Translations under genes and position numbers: made by a program
Notes under the pieces: generated by a model
Databases searched by the model: none
What the model was told of the DNA's origin: nothing
The model's input: the letters and a program-made list of their open reading frames with translations, nothing else
Shown here: in pieces, positions 1 through 11,457 of the stretch
How the letters are laid out: the number at the start of each line of letters is the position of its first letter
Numbering within the stretch: position 1 is the stretch's first letter
Assembly (NCBI GenBank): GCA_964023205.1
Contig: OZ026842.1
Location: 5,931,067 to 5,995,066, forward strand
Reading direction: 5' to 3'
Source of the DNA: Lutraria lutraria
Lineage: Eukaryota > Mollusca > Bivalvia > Venerida > Mactridae
Length of the DNA: 64,000 nt

Positions 1-3000
1 GATTTTTTGCGACTTTTTCCGTCCAAAATCGTTTCTAATGCATGTAGAATGTGATTCTGATACATTTCTGAGTGATTGGGTGTTTAATATTTTAGGTCGG
101 TGAAAAAACTAAGTTTTCGGCGAAATTTCATACCTATGTTAAAGTGATTTTTTGCGACTTTTTCCATCCAAAATAGTTTCTAATGCTTATAGAACGTGAT
201 TCTGATGCATTTCTGGGCGATTGGGAGTATAAAATTCTAGGCCGCTAGGCCGCTGAAAACGTGAAGTTGGCGGCCTAGCGGCCTAGCGGCGTAATTATGA
301 AAAAGTGATTTTTTGCGACTTTTTCCGTCCAAAATCGTTTCTAATGCATGTAGAATGTGATTCTGATACATTTCTGAGTGATTGGGTGTTTAATATTTTG
401 GGTCGGTGAAAAAACTAAGTTTTCGGCGAAATTTCATACCTATGTTAAAGTGATTTTTTGCGACTTTTTCCATCCAAAATAGTTTCTAATGCTTATAGAA
501 CGTGATTCTGATGCATTTCTGGGCGATTGGGAGTATAAAATTCTAGGCCGCTAGGCCGCTGAAAACGTGAAGTTGGCGGCCTAGCGGCCTAGCGGCGTAA
601 CTATGAAAAAGTGATTTTTTGCGACTTTTTCCGTCCAAAATCGTTTCTAATGCATGTAGAATGTGATTCTGATACATTTCTGAGTGATTGGGTGTTTAAT
701 ATTTTTGGTCGGTGAAAAAACTAAGTTTTCGGCGAAATTGCGTACCTACGATAAAGTGATTTTTTGCGACTTTTTCCATCCAAAATAGTTTCTAATGCTG
801 ATAGAACGTGATTTTGATGCATTTCTGGGCGATTGGGGGTATAAAATTCTAGGCCGCTAGGCCGCTGAAAACGTGAAGTTGGCGGCCTAGCGGCCTAGCG
901 GCGTAACTATGAAAAAGTGATTTTTTGCGACTTTTTCCGTCCAAAATCGTTTCTAATGCTTATAGAACGTGATTTTGATGCATTTCTGGGCGATTGGGGG
1001 TATAAAATTCTAGGCCGCTAGGCCGCTGAAAACGTGAAGTTGGCGGCCTAGCGGCCTAGCGGCGTAACTATGAAAAAGTGATTTTTTGCGACTTTTTCCG
1101 TCCAAAATCGTTTCTAATGCATGTAGAATGTGATTCTGATACATTTCTGAGTGATTGGGTGTTTAATATTTTGGGTCGGTGAAAAAACTAAGTTTTCGGC
1201 GAAATTGCGTACCTACGATAAAGTGATTTTTTGCGACTTTTTCCATCCAAAATAGTTTCTAATGCTTATAGAACGTGATTCTGATGCATTTCTGGGCGAT
1301 TGGGAGTATAAAATTCTAGGCCGCTAGGCCGCTGAAAACGTGAAGTTGGCGGCCTAGCGGCCTAGCGGCGTAACTATGAAAAAGTGAATTTTTGCGACTT
1401 TTTCCGTCCAAAATCGTTTCTAATGCATGTAGAATGTGATTCTGATACATTTCTGAGTGATTGGGTGTTTAATATTTTAGGTCGGTGAAAAAACTAAGTT
1501 TTCGGCGAAATTTCATACCTATGTTAAAGTGATTTTTTGCGACTTTTTCCATCCAAAATAGTTTCTAATGCTTATAGAACGTGATTCTGATGCATTTCTG
1601 GGCGATTGGGAGTATAAAATTCTAGGCCGCTAGGCCGCTGAAAACGTGAAGTTGGCGGCCTAGCGGCCTAGCGGCGTAATTATGAAAAAGTGATTTTTTG
1701 CGACTTTTTCCGTCCAAAATCGTTTCTAATGCATGTAGAATGTGATTCTGATACATTTCTGAGTGATTGGGTGTTTAATATTTTGGGTCGGTGAAAAAAC
1801 TAAGTTTTCGGCGAAATTTCATACCTATGTTAAAGTGATTTTTTGCGACTTTTTCCATCCAAAATAGTTTCTAATGCTTATAGAACGTGATTCTGATGCA
1901 TTTCTGGGCGATTGGGAGTATAAAATTCTAGGCCGCTAGGCCGCTGAAAACGTGAAGTTGGCGGCCTAGCGGCCTAGCGGCGTAACTATGAAAAAGTGAT
2001 TTTTTGCGACTTTTTCCGTCCAAAATCGTTTCTAATGCATGTAGAATGTGATTCTGATACATTTCTGAGTGATTGGGTGTTTAATATTTTTGGTCGGTGA
2101 AAAAACTAAGTTTTCGGCGAAATTGCGTACCTACGATAAAGTGATTTTTTGCGACTTTTTCCATCCAAAATAGTTTCTAATGCTGATAGAACGTGATTTT
2201 GATGCATTTCTGGGCGATTGGGGGTATAAAATTCTAGGCCGCTAGGCCGCTGAAAACGTGAAGTTGGCGGCCTAGCGGCCTAGCGGCGTAACTATGAAAA
2301 AGTGATTTTTTGCGACTTTTTCCGTCCAAAATCGTTTCTAATGCTTATAGAACGTGATTTTGATGCATTTCTGGGCGATTGGGGGTATAAAATTCTAGGC
2401 CGCTAGGCCGCTGAAAACGTGAAGTTGGCGGCCTAGCGGCCTAGCGGCGTAACTATGAAAAAGTGATTTTTTGCGACTTTTTCCGTCCAAAATCGTTTCT
2501 AATGCATGTAGAATGTGATTCTGATACATTTCTGAGTGATTGGGTGTTTAATATTTTGGGTCGGTGAAAAAACTAAGTTTTCGGCGAAATTGCGTACCTA
2601 CGATAAAGTGATTTTTTGCGACTTTTTCCATCCAAAATAGTTTCTAATGCTTATAGAACGTGATTCTGATGCATTTCTGGGCGATTGGGAGTATAAAATT
2701 CTAGGCCGCTAGGCCGCTGAAAACGTGAAGTTGGCGGCCTAGCGGCCTAGCGGCGTAACTATGAAAAAGTGAATTTTTGCGACTTTTTCCGTCCAAAATC
2801 GTTTCTAATGCATGTAGAATGTGATTCTGATTCATATCTGAGTGATTGGGTGTTTAATATTTTGGGTCGGTGAAAAAACTAAGTTTTCGGCGAAATTTCA
2901 TACCTACGTTAAAGTGATTTTTTGCGACTTTTTCCATCCAAAATAGTTTCTAATGCTTATAGAACGTGATTTTGATGCATTTCTGGGCGATTGGGGGTAT

Positions 3001-6000
3001 AAAATTCTAGGCCGCTAGGCCGCTGAAAACGTGAAGTTGGCGGCCTAGCGGCCTAGCGGCGTAACTATGAAAAAGTGATTTTTTGCGACTTTTTCCGTCC
3101 AAAATCGTTTCTAATGCATGTAGAATGTGATTCTGATACATTTCTGAGTGATTGGGTGTTTAATATTTTAGGTCGGTGAAAAAACTAAGTTTTCGGCGAA
3201 ATTTCATACCTATGTTAAAGTGATTTTTTGCGACTTTTTCCATCCAAAATAGTTTCTAATGCTTATAGAACGTGATTCTGATGCATTTCTGGGCGATTGG
3301 GAGTATAAAATTCTAGGCCGCTAGGCCGCTGAAAACGTGAAGTTGGCGGCCTAGCGGCCTAGCGGCGTAATTATGAAAAAGTGATTTTTTGCGACTTTTT
3401 CCGTCCAAAATCGTTTCTAATGCATGTAGAATGTGATTCTGATACATTTCTGAGTGATTGGGTGTTTAATATTTTGGGTCGGTGAAAAAACTAAGTTTTC
3501 GGCGAAATTTCATACCTATGTTAAAGTGATTTTTTGCGACTTTTTCCATCCAAAATAGTTTCTAATGCTTATAGAACGTGATTCTGATGCATTTCTGGGC
3601 GATTGGGAGTATAAAATTCTAGGCCGCTAGGCCGCTGAAAACGTGAAGTTGGCGGCCTAGCGGCCTAGCGGCGTAACTATGAAAAAGTGATTTTTTGCGA
3701 CTTTTTCCGTCCAAAATCGTTTCTAATGCATGTAGAATGTGATTCTGATACATTTCTGAGTGATTGGGTGTTTAATATTTTTGGTCGGTGAAAAAACTAA
3801 GTTTTCGGCGAAATTGCGTACCTACGATAAAGTGATTTTTTGCGACTTTTTCCATCCAAAATAGTTTCTAATGCTGATAGAACGTGATTTTGATGCATTT
3901 CTGGGCGATTGGGGGTATAAAATTCTAGGCCGCTAGGCCGCTGAAAACGTGAAGTTGGCGGCCTAGCGGCCTAGCGGCGTAACTATGAAAAAGTGATTTT
4001 TTGCGACTTTTTCCGTCCAAAATCGTTTCTAATGCTTATAGAACGTGATTTTGATGCATTTCTGGGCGATTGGGGGTATAAAATTCTAGGCCGCTAGGCC
4101 GCTGAAAACGTGAAGTTGGCGGCCTAGCGGCCTAGCGGCGTAACTATGAAAAAGTGATTTTTTGCGACTTTTTCCGTCCAAAATCGTTTCTAATGCATGT
4201 AGAATGTGATTCTGATACATTTCTGAGTGATTGGGTGTTTAATATTTTGGGTCGGTGAAAAAACTAAGTTTTCGGCGAAATTGCGTACCTACGATAAAGT
4301 GATTTTTTGCGACTTTTTCCATCCAAAATAGTTTCTAATGCTTATAGAACGTGATTCTGATGCATTTCTGGGCGATTGGGAGTATAAAATTCTAGGCCGC
4401 TAGGCCGCTGAAAACGTGAAGTTGGCGGCCTAGCGGCCTAGCGGCGTAACTATGAAAAAGTGAATTTTTGCGACTTTTTCCGTCCAAAATCGTTTCTAAT
4501 GCATGTAGAATGTGATTCTGATACATTTCTGAGTGATTGGGTGTTTAATATTTTAGGTCGGTGAAAAAACTAAGTTTTCGGCGAAATTTCATACCTATGT
4601 TAAAGTGATTTTTTGCGACTTTTTCCATCCAAAATAGTTTCTAATGCTTATAGAACGTGATTCTGATGCATTTCTGGGCGATTGGGAGTATAAAATTCTA
4701 GGCCGCTAGGCCGCTGAAAACGTGAAGTTGGCGGCCTAGCGGCCTAGCGGCGTAATTATGAAAAAGTGATTTTTTGCGACTTTTTCCGTCCAAAATCGTT
4801 TCTAATGCATGTAGAATGTGATTCTGATACATTTCTGAGTGATTGGGTGTTTAATATTTTGGGTCGGTGAAAAAACTAAGTTTTCGGCGAAATTTCATAC
4901 CTATGTTAAAGTGATTTTTTGCGACTTTTTCCATCCAAAATAGTTTCTAATGCTTATAGAACGTGATTCTGATGCATTTCTGGGCGATTGGGAGTATAAA
5001 ATTCTAGGCCGCTAGGCCGCTGAAAACGTGAAGTTGGCGGCCTAGCGGCCTAGCGGCGTAACTATGAAAAAGTGATTTTTTGCGACTTTTTCCGTCCAAA
5101 ATCGTTTCTAATGCATGTAGAATGTGATTCTGATACATTTCTGAGTGATTGGGTGTTTAATATTTTGGGTCGGTGAAAAAACTAAGTTTTCGGCGAAATT
5201 GCGTACCTACGATAAAGTGATTTTTTGCGACTTTTTCCATCCAAAATAGTTTCTAATGCTTATAGAACGTGATTCTGATGCATTTCTGGGCGATTGGGAG
5301 TATAAAATTCTAGGCCGCTAGGCCGCTGAAAACGTGAAGTTGGCGGCCTAGCGGCCTAGCGGCGTAACTATGAAAAAGTGAATTTTTGCGACTTTTTCCG
5401 TCCAAAATCGTTTCTAATGCATGTAGAATGTGATTCTGATTCATATCTGAGTGATTGGGTGTTTAATATTTTGGGTCGGTGAAAAAACTAAGTTTTCGGC
5501 GAAATTTCATACCTATGTTAAAGTGATTTTTTGCGACTTTTTCCATCCAAAATAGTTTCTAATGCTTATAGAACGTGATTTTGATGCATTTCTGGGCGAT
5601 TGGGGGTATAAAATTCTAGGCCGCTAGGCCGCTGAAAACGTGAAGTTGGCGGCCTAGCGGCCTAGCGGCGTAACTATGAAAAAGTGATTTTTTGCGACTT
5701 TTTCCGTCCAAAATCGTTTCTAATGCATGTAGAATGTGATTCTGATACATTTCTGAGTGATTGGGTGTTTAATATTTTAGGTCGGTGAAAAAACTAAGTT
5801 TTCGGCGAAATTTCATACCTATGTTAAAGTGATTTTTTGCGACTTTTTCCATCCAAAATAGTTTCTAATGCTTATAGAACGTGATTCTGATGCATTTCTG
5901 GGGCGATTGGGAGTATAAAATTCTAGGCCGCTAGGCCGCTGAAAACGTGAAGTTGGCGGCTAGCGGCCTAGCGGCGTAATTATGAAAAAGTGATTTTTTG

Positions 6001-9000
6001 CGACTTTTTCCGTCCAAAATCGTTTCTAATGCATGTAGAATGTGATTCTGATACATTTCTGAGTGATTGGGTGTTTAATATTTTGGGTCGGTGAAAAAAC
6101 TAAGTTTTCGGCGAAATTTCATACCTATGTTAAAGTGATTTTTTGCGACTTTTTCCATCCAAAATAGTTTCTAATGCTTATAGAACGTGATTCTGATGCA
6201 TTTCTGGGCGATTGGGAGTATAAAATTCTAGGCCGCTAGGCCGCTGAAAACGTGAAGTTGGCGGCCTAGCGGCGTAACTATGAAAAAGTGATTTTTTGCG
6301 ACTTTTTCCGTCCAAAATCGTTTCTAATGCATGTAGAATGTGATTCTGATACATTTCTGAGTGATTGGGTGTTTAATATTTTTGGTCGGTGAAAAAACTA
6401 AGTTTTCGGCGAAATTGCGTACCTACGATAAAGTGATTTTTTGCGACTTTTTCCATCCAAAATAGTTTCTAATGCTGATAGAACGTGATTTTGATGCATT
6501 TCTGGGCGATTGGGGGTATAAAATTCTAGGCCGCTAGGCCGCTGAAAACGTGAAGTTGGCGGCCTAGCGGCCTAGCGGCGTAACTATGAAAAAGTGATTT
6601 TTTGCGACTTTTTCCGTCCAAAATCGTTTCTAATGCTTATAGAACGTGATTTTGATGCATTTCTGGGCGATTGGGGGTATAAAATTCTAGGCCGCTAGGC
6701 CGCTGAAAACGTGAAGTTGGCGGCCTAGCGGCCTAGCGGCGTAACTATGAAAAAGTGATTTTTTGCGACTTTTTCCGTCCAAAATCGTTTCTAATGCATG
6801 TAGAATGTGATTCTGATACATTTCTGAGTGATTGGGTGTTTAATATTTTGGGTCGGTGAAAAAACTAAGTTTTCGGCGAAATTGCGTACCTACGATAAAG
6901 TGATTTTTTGCGACTTTTTCCATCCAAAATAGTTTCTAATGCTTATAGAACGTGATTCTGATGCATTTCTGGGCGATTGGGAGTATAAAATTCTAGGCCG
7001 CTAGGCCGCTGAAAACGTGAAGTTGGCGGCCTAGCGGCCTAGCGGCGTAACTATGAAAAAGTGAATTTTTGCGACTTTTTCCGTCCAAAATCGTTTCTAA
7101 TGCATGTAGAATGTGATTCTGATTCATATCTGAGTGATTGGGTGTTTAATATTTTGGGTCGGTGAAAAAACTAAGTTTTCGGCGAAATTTCATACCTACG
7201 TTAAAGTGATTTTTTGCGACTTTTTCCATCCAAAATAGTTTCTAATGCTTATAGAACGTGATTTTGATGCATTTCTGGGCGATTGGGGGTATAAAATTCT
7301 AGGCCGCTAGGCCGCTGAAAACGTGAAGTTGGCGGCCTAGCGGCCTAGCGGCGTAACTATGAAAAAGTGATTTTTTGCGACTTTTTCCGTCCAAAATCGT
7401 TTCTAATGCATGTAGAATGTGATTCTGATACATTTCTGAGTGATTGGGTGTTTAATATTTTAGGTCGGTGAAAAAACTAAGTTTTCGGCGAAATTTCATA
7501 CCTATGTTAAAGTGATTTTTTGCGACTTTTTCCATCCAAAATAGTTTCTAATGCTTATAGAACGTGATTCTGATGCATTTCTGGGCGATTGGGAGTATAA
7601 AATTCTAGGCCGCTAGGCCGCTGAAAACGTGAAGTTGGCGGCCTAGCGGCCTAGCGGCGTAATTATGAAAAAGTGATTTTTTGCGACTTTTTCCGTCCAA
7701 AATCGTTTCTAATGCATGTAGAATGTGATTCTGATACATTTCTGAGTGATTGGGTGTTTAATATTTTGGGTCGGTGAAAAAACTAAGTTTTCGGCGAAAT
7801 TTCATACCTATGTTAAAGTGATTTTTTGCGACTTTTTCCATCCAAAATAGTTTCTAATGCTTATAGAACGTGATTCTGATGCATTTCTGGGCGATTGGGA
7901 GTATAAAATTCTAGGCCGCTAGGCCGCTGAAAACGTGAAGTTGGCGGCCTAGCGGCCTAGCGGCGTAACTATGAAAAAGTGATTTTTTGCGACTTTTTCC
8001 GTCCAAAATCGTTTCTAATGCATGTAGAATGTGATTCTGATACATTTCTGAGTGATTGGGTGTTTAATATTTTTGGTCGGTGAAAAAACTAAGTTTTCGG
8101 CGAAATTGCGTACCTACGATAAAGTGATTTTTTGCGACTTTTTCCATCCAAAATAGTTTCTAATGCTGATAGAACGTGATTTTGATGCATTTCTGGGCGA
8201 TTGGGGGTATAAAATTCTAGGCCGCTAGGCCGCTGAAAACGTGAAGTTGGCGGCCTAGCGGCCTAGCGGCGTAACTATGAAAAAGTGATTTTTTGCGACT
8301 TTTTCCGTCCAAAATCGTTTCTAATGCTTATAGAACGTGATTTTGATGCATTTCTGGGCGATTGGGGGTATAAAATTCTAGGCCGCTAGGCCGCTGAAAA
8401 CGTGAAGTTGGCGGCCTAGCGGCCTAGCGGCGTAACTATGAAAAAGTGATTTTTTGCGACTTTTTCCGTCCAAAATCGTTTCTAATGCATGTAGAATGTG
8501 ATTCTGATACATTTCTGAGTGATTGGGTGTTTAATATTTTGGGTCGGTGAAAAAACTAAGTTTTCGGCGAAATTGCGTACCTACGATAAAGTGATTTTTT
8601 GCGACTTTTTCCATCCAAAATAGTTTCTAATGCTTATAGAACGTGATTCTGATGCATTTCTGGGCGATTGGGAGTATAAAATTCTAGGCCGCTAGGCCGC
8701 TGAAAACGTGAAGTTGGCGGCCTAGCGGCCTAGCGGCGTAACTATGAAAAAGTGAATTTTTGCGACTTTTTCCGTCCAAAATCGTTTCTAATGCATGTAG
8801 AATGTGATTCTGATTCATATCTGAGTGATTGGGTGTTTAATATTTTGGGTCGGTGAAAAAACTAAGTTTTCGGCGAAATTTCATACCTACGTTAAAGTGA
8901 TTTTTTGCGACTTTTTCCATCCAAAATAGTTTCTAATGCTTATAGAACGTGATTTTGATGCATTTCTGGGCGATTGGGGGTATAAAATTCTAGGCCGCTA

Positions 9001-10220
9001 GGCCGCTGAAAACGTGAAGTTGGCGGCCTAGCGGCCTAGCGGCGTAACTATGAAAAAGTGATTTTTTGCGACTTTTTCCGTCCAAAATCGTTTCTAATGC
9101 ATGTAGAATGTGATTCTGATACATTTCTGAGTGATTGGGTGTTTAATATTTTAGGTCGGTGAAAAAACTAAGTTTTCGGCGAAATTTCATACCTATGTTA
9201 AAGTGATTTTTTGCGACTTTTTCCATCCAAAATAGTTTCTAATGCTTATAGAACGTGATTCTGATGCATTTCTGGGCGATTGGGAGTATAAAATTCTAGG
9301 CCGCTAGGCCGCTGAAAACGTGAAGTTGGCGGCCTAGCGGCCTAGCGGCGTAATTATGAAAAAGTGATTTTTTGCGACTTTTTCCGTCCAAAATCGTTTC
9401 TAATGCATGTAGAATGTGATTCTGATACATTTCTGAGTGATTGGGTGTTTAATATTTTGGGTCGGTGAAAAAACTAAGTTTTCGGCGAAATTTCATACCT
9501 ATGTTAAAGTGATTTTTTGCGACTTTTTCCATCCAAAATAGTTTCTAATGCTTATAGAACGTGATTCTGATGCATTTCTGGGCGATTGGGAGTATAAAAT
9601 TCTAGGCCGCTAGGCCGCTGAAAACGTGAAGTTGGCGGCCTAGCGGCCTAGCGGCGTAACTATGAAAAAGTGATTTTTTGCGACTTTTTCCGTCCAAAAT
9701 CGTTTCTAATGCATGTAGAATGTGATTCTGATTCATTTCTGAGTGATTGGGTGTTTAATATTTTGGGTCGGTGAAAAAACTAAGTTTTCGGCGAAATTTC
9801 ATACCTATGTTAAAGTGATTTTTTGCGACTTTTTCCATCCGAAATAGTTTCTAATGCTTATAGAACGTGATTCTGATGCATTTCTGGGCGATTGGGAGTA
9901 TAAAATTCTAGGCCGCTAGGCCGCTGAAAACGTGAAGTTGGCGGCCTAGCGGCCTAGCGGCGTAACTATGAAAAAGTGATTTTTTGCGACTTTTTCCGTC
10001 CAAAATCGTTTCTAATGCATGTAGAATGTGATTCTGATACATTTCTGAGTGATTGGGTGTTTAATATTTTGGGTCGGTGAAAAAACTAAGTTTTCGGCGA
10101 AATTTCATACCTATGTTAAAGTGATTTTTTGCGACTTTTTCCATCCGAAATAGTTTCTAATGCTTATAGAACGTGATTCTGATGCATTTCTGGGCGATTG
10201 GGAGTATAAAATTCTAGGCC
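1..10220. repeat. Higher-order satellite array of 306-bp units
   Basis: The array consists of 306-bp units, each a diverged dimer of a 145-bp and a 161-bp half. Both halves open with GATTTTTTGCGACTTTTTCC. Units fall into types by shared variants: A (TTTTAGGTCGG), B (TTTTGGGTCGG with TTTCATACC), C (TTTTTGGTCGG and GCTGATAG), D (a 161-bp half unit), E (TTGCGTACC with GGGAGT) and F (GATTCATATCTGAG). Unit starts: A1 B307 C613 D919 E1080; A1386 B1692 C1998 D2304 E2465 F2771; A3077 B3383 C3689 D3995 E4156; A4462 B4768 E5074 F5380; A5686 B5992 C6290 D6596 E6757 F7063; A7369 B7675 C7981 D8287 E8448 F8754; A9060 B9366, then two edge units at 9672 and 9978. The basic period A-E is 1385 bp, or 1691 bp with F. 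No long ORF occurs. The array continues to the left of the window. Confidence 0.97.
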
Positions 10221-10372
10221 GCTAGGCCGCCAGGCCGCCAACTTCACGCCGCTAGGCCGCTAGGCCGCCAGGCCGCTAGGCCGCCAGGCCGCCAACTTCA
10301 CGCCGCCAGGCCGCTAGGCCGCCAACTTCACGCCGCCAGGCCGCTAGGCCGCTAGGCCGCCAACTTCACACA
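10213..10372. repeat. GC-rich minisatellite edge of the satellite array
   Basis: The last satellite unit breaks inside its hairpin arm and passes into about 155 bp of GGCCGCTA and GGCCGCCA motifs. Interspersed are four copies of GGCCGCCAACTTCAC, the reverse complement of GTGAAGTTGGCGGCC found in every satellite unit. The hairpin arm has therefore been inverted and locally amplified at the array boundary. Unique-looking AT-rich sequence begins at about 10373. Confidence 0.9.
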
Positions 10373-11047
10373 CATGATAGCGTACAGTTAACAAGGTTAG
10401 CATAAACATTTTTAAAAAATCAAGAATGTGACTTGGTTTGATTTTTATCAGGAGAGGAGTAGACATGAACAGAACATTGTTGTGCAGAAATGGGTACTCA
10501 GCCGAGTTTCTACGCACTTATGCACTCAACATGACTCCCGATTAGAACCACAGTACGTTCAGTGCTTTGATTGTATGACGTCTCTTCTCAAAGACATATA
10601 TGCGTCACTAAACTAATCAAGCTGAAATCCAGGTTGGTCGTAATTTTCAGAACGTTCGGTGTTCTAGGTGTGTTCATGTTTTTTGGCATTAAATTCCTAA
10701 CGTAATTTACCGAATTTAACTTGAAATGTGTCCTGAGGACACGAATGCCCCCACTGAGTGCTAAGTCAAAAAGGGGTCATAACTACTGTGAAAATGTTTG
10801 GATTTTAACAGAAATCAAACTCGACCTGCATTTTATTATTATAACCCTTCATGTAAAATATGAGACCAGTCTATGAAATAGTTCTTGAGTTGTCGCTCGG
10901 AAAAAAAAAATTGAACAGACGGAAGGACGGACGAGTTAGCACTTTATGACCTTCCGCCATTTCGTATAGCGGTGACATAAAATGCCAGTCGCATCAAGTA
11001 GAATTTATTAGCTTGATTAACCAGACATTATTGTACGCTACCTACCC
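10373..11047. other. Intergenic sequence, no gene seen
   Basis: An ORF of 62 codons (10428-10616) has no recognisable motif and is probably chance. About 10700-10985 resembles a dispersed element: it has an ACACGAATGCCCCC motif near its start, shared with the copies at 28.5, 38.9 and 48.7 kb, and a GACGGAAGGACGGAC stretch near its end. Confidence 0.5.
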
Positions 11048-11187
11048 TTAGTGTTTGCCCTATTTTTTCAGCCAAGCAGCTGCCGAGATTATTTGAATTT
11101 TATACCGATTAATTTCATGAAGACGACTGTCTAGGCTCTTCAGCAGATTTATTAAGCGTACGATGGGGAAAATAGGGCAAACACTAA
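11048..11187. mobile_element. Small TIR element (MITE), 140 bp
   Basis: The ends are perfect 19-bp inverted repeats: TTAGTGTTTGCCCTATTTT at 11048-11066 and its reverse complement at 11169-11187. There is no coding capacity. I could not see a clear target-site duplication, so the superfamily is undetermined. Confidence 0.75.
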
Positions 11188-11457
11188 GTTGGTTAGTGTC
11201 TAAAATAAATGTTCTATATACATGACACTAACTATTACTTTTCAGGTATACATCGGCGTGTTTCACAAATAGCATGCACATTAGGGAAGCTTGAATTAAC
11301 TGAAAGAAAAACATTTGTACATGCATATAAATGTTTCAGTGAACTAGTATCTATTCTTGCGGATAGAGACTAATAAAAGTACGTACGTATCGCGCACGCG
11401 TTCATGTCTTAACAGCATCGATTAACACGTGCATACTACGCAATATGTTCCCTGTTA

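Noticed and set aside
1..10220. CRISPR-like array
   Set aside because: Units are 306 bp without spacer and repeat alternation, in a eukaryotic AT-rich context. It is satellite DNA.
10428..10616. 62-codon plus ORF
   Set aside because: No recognisable motif, no splice partners, chance length in this composition.
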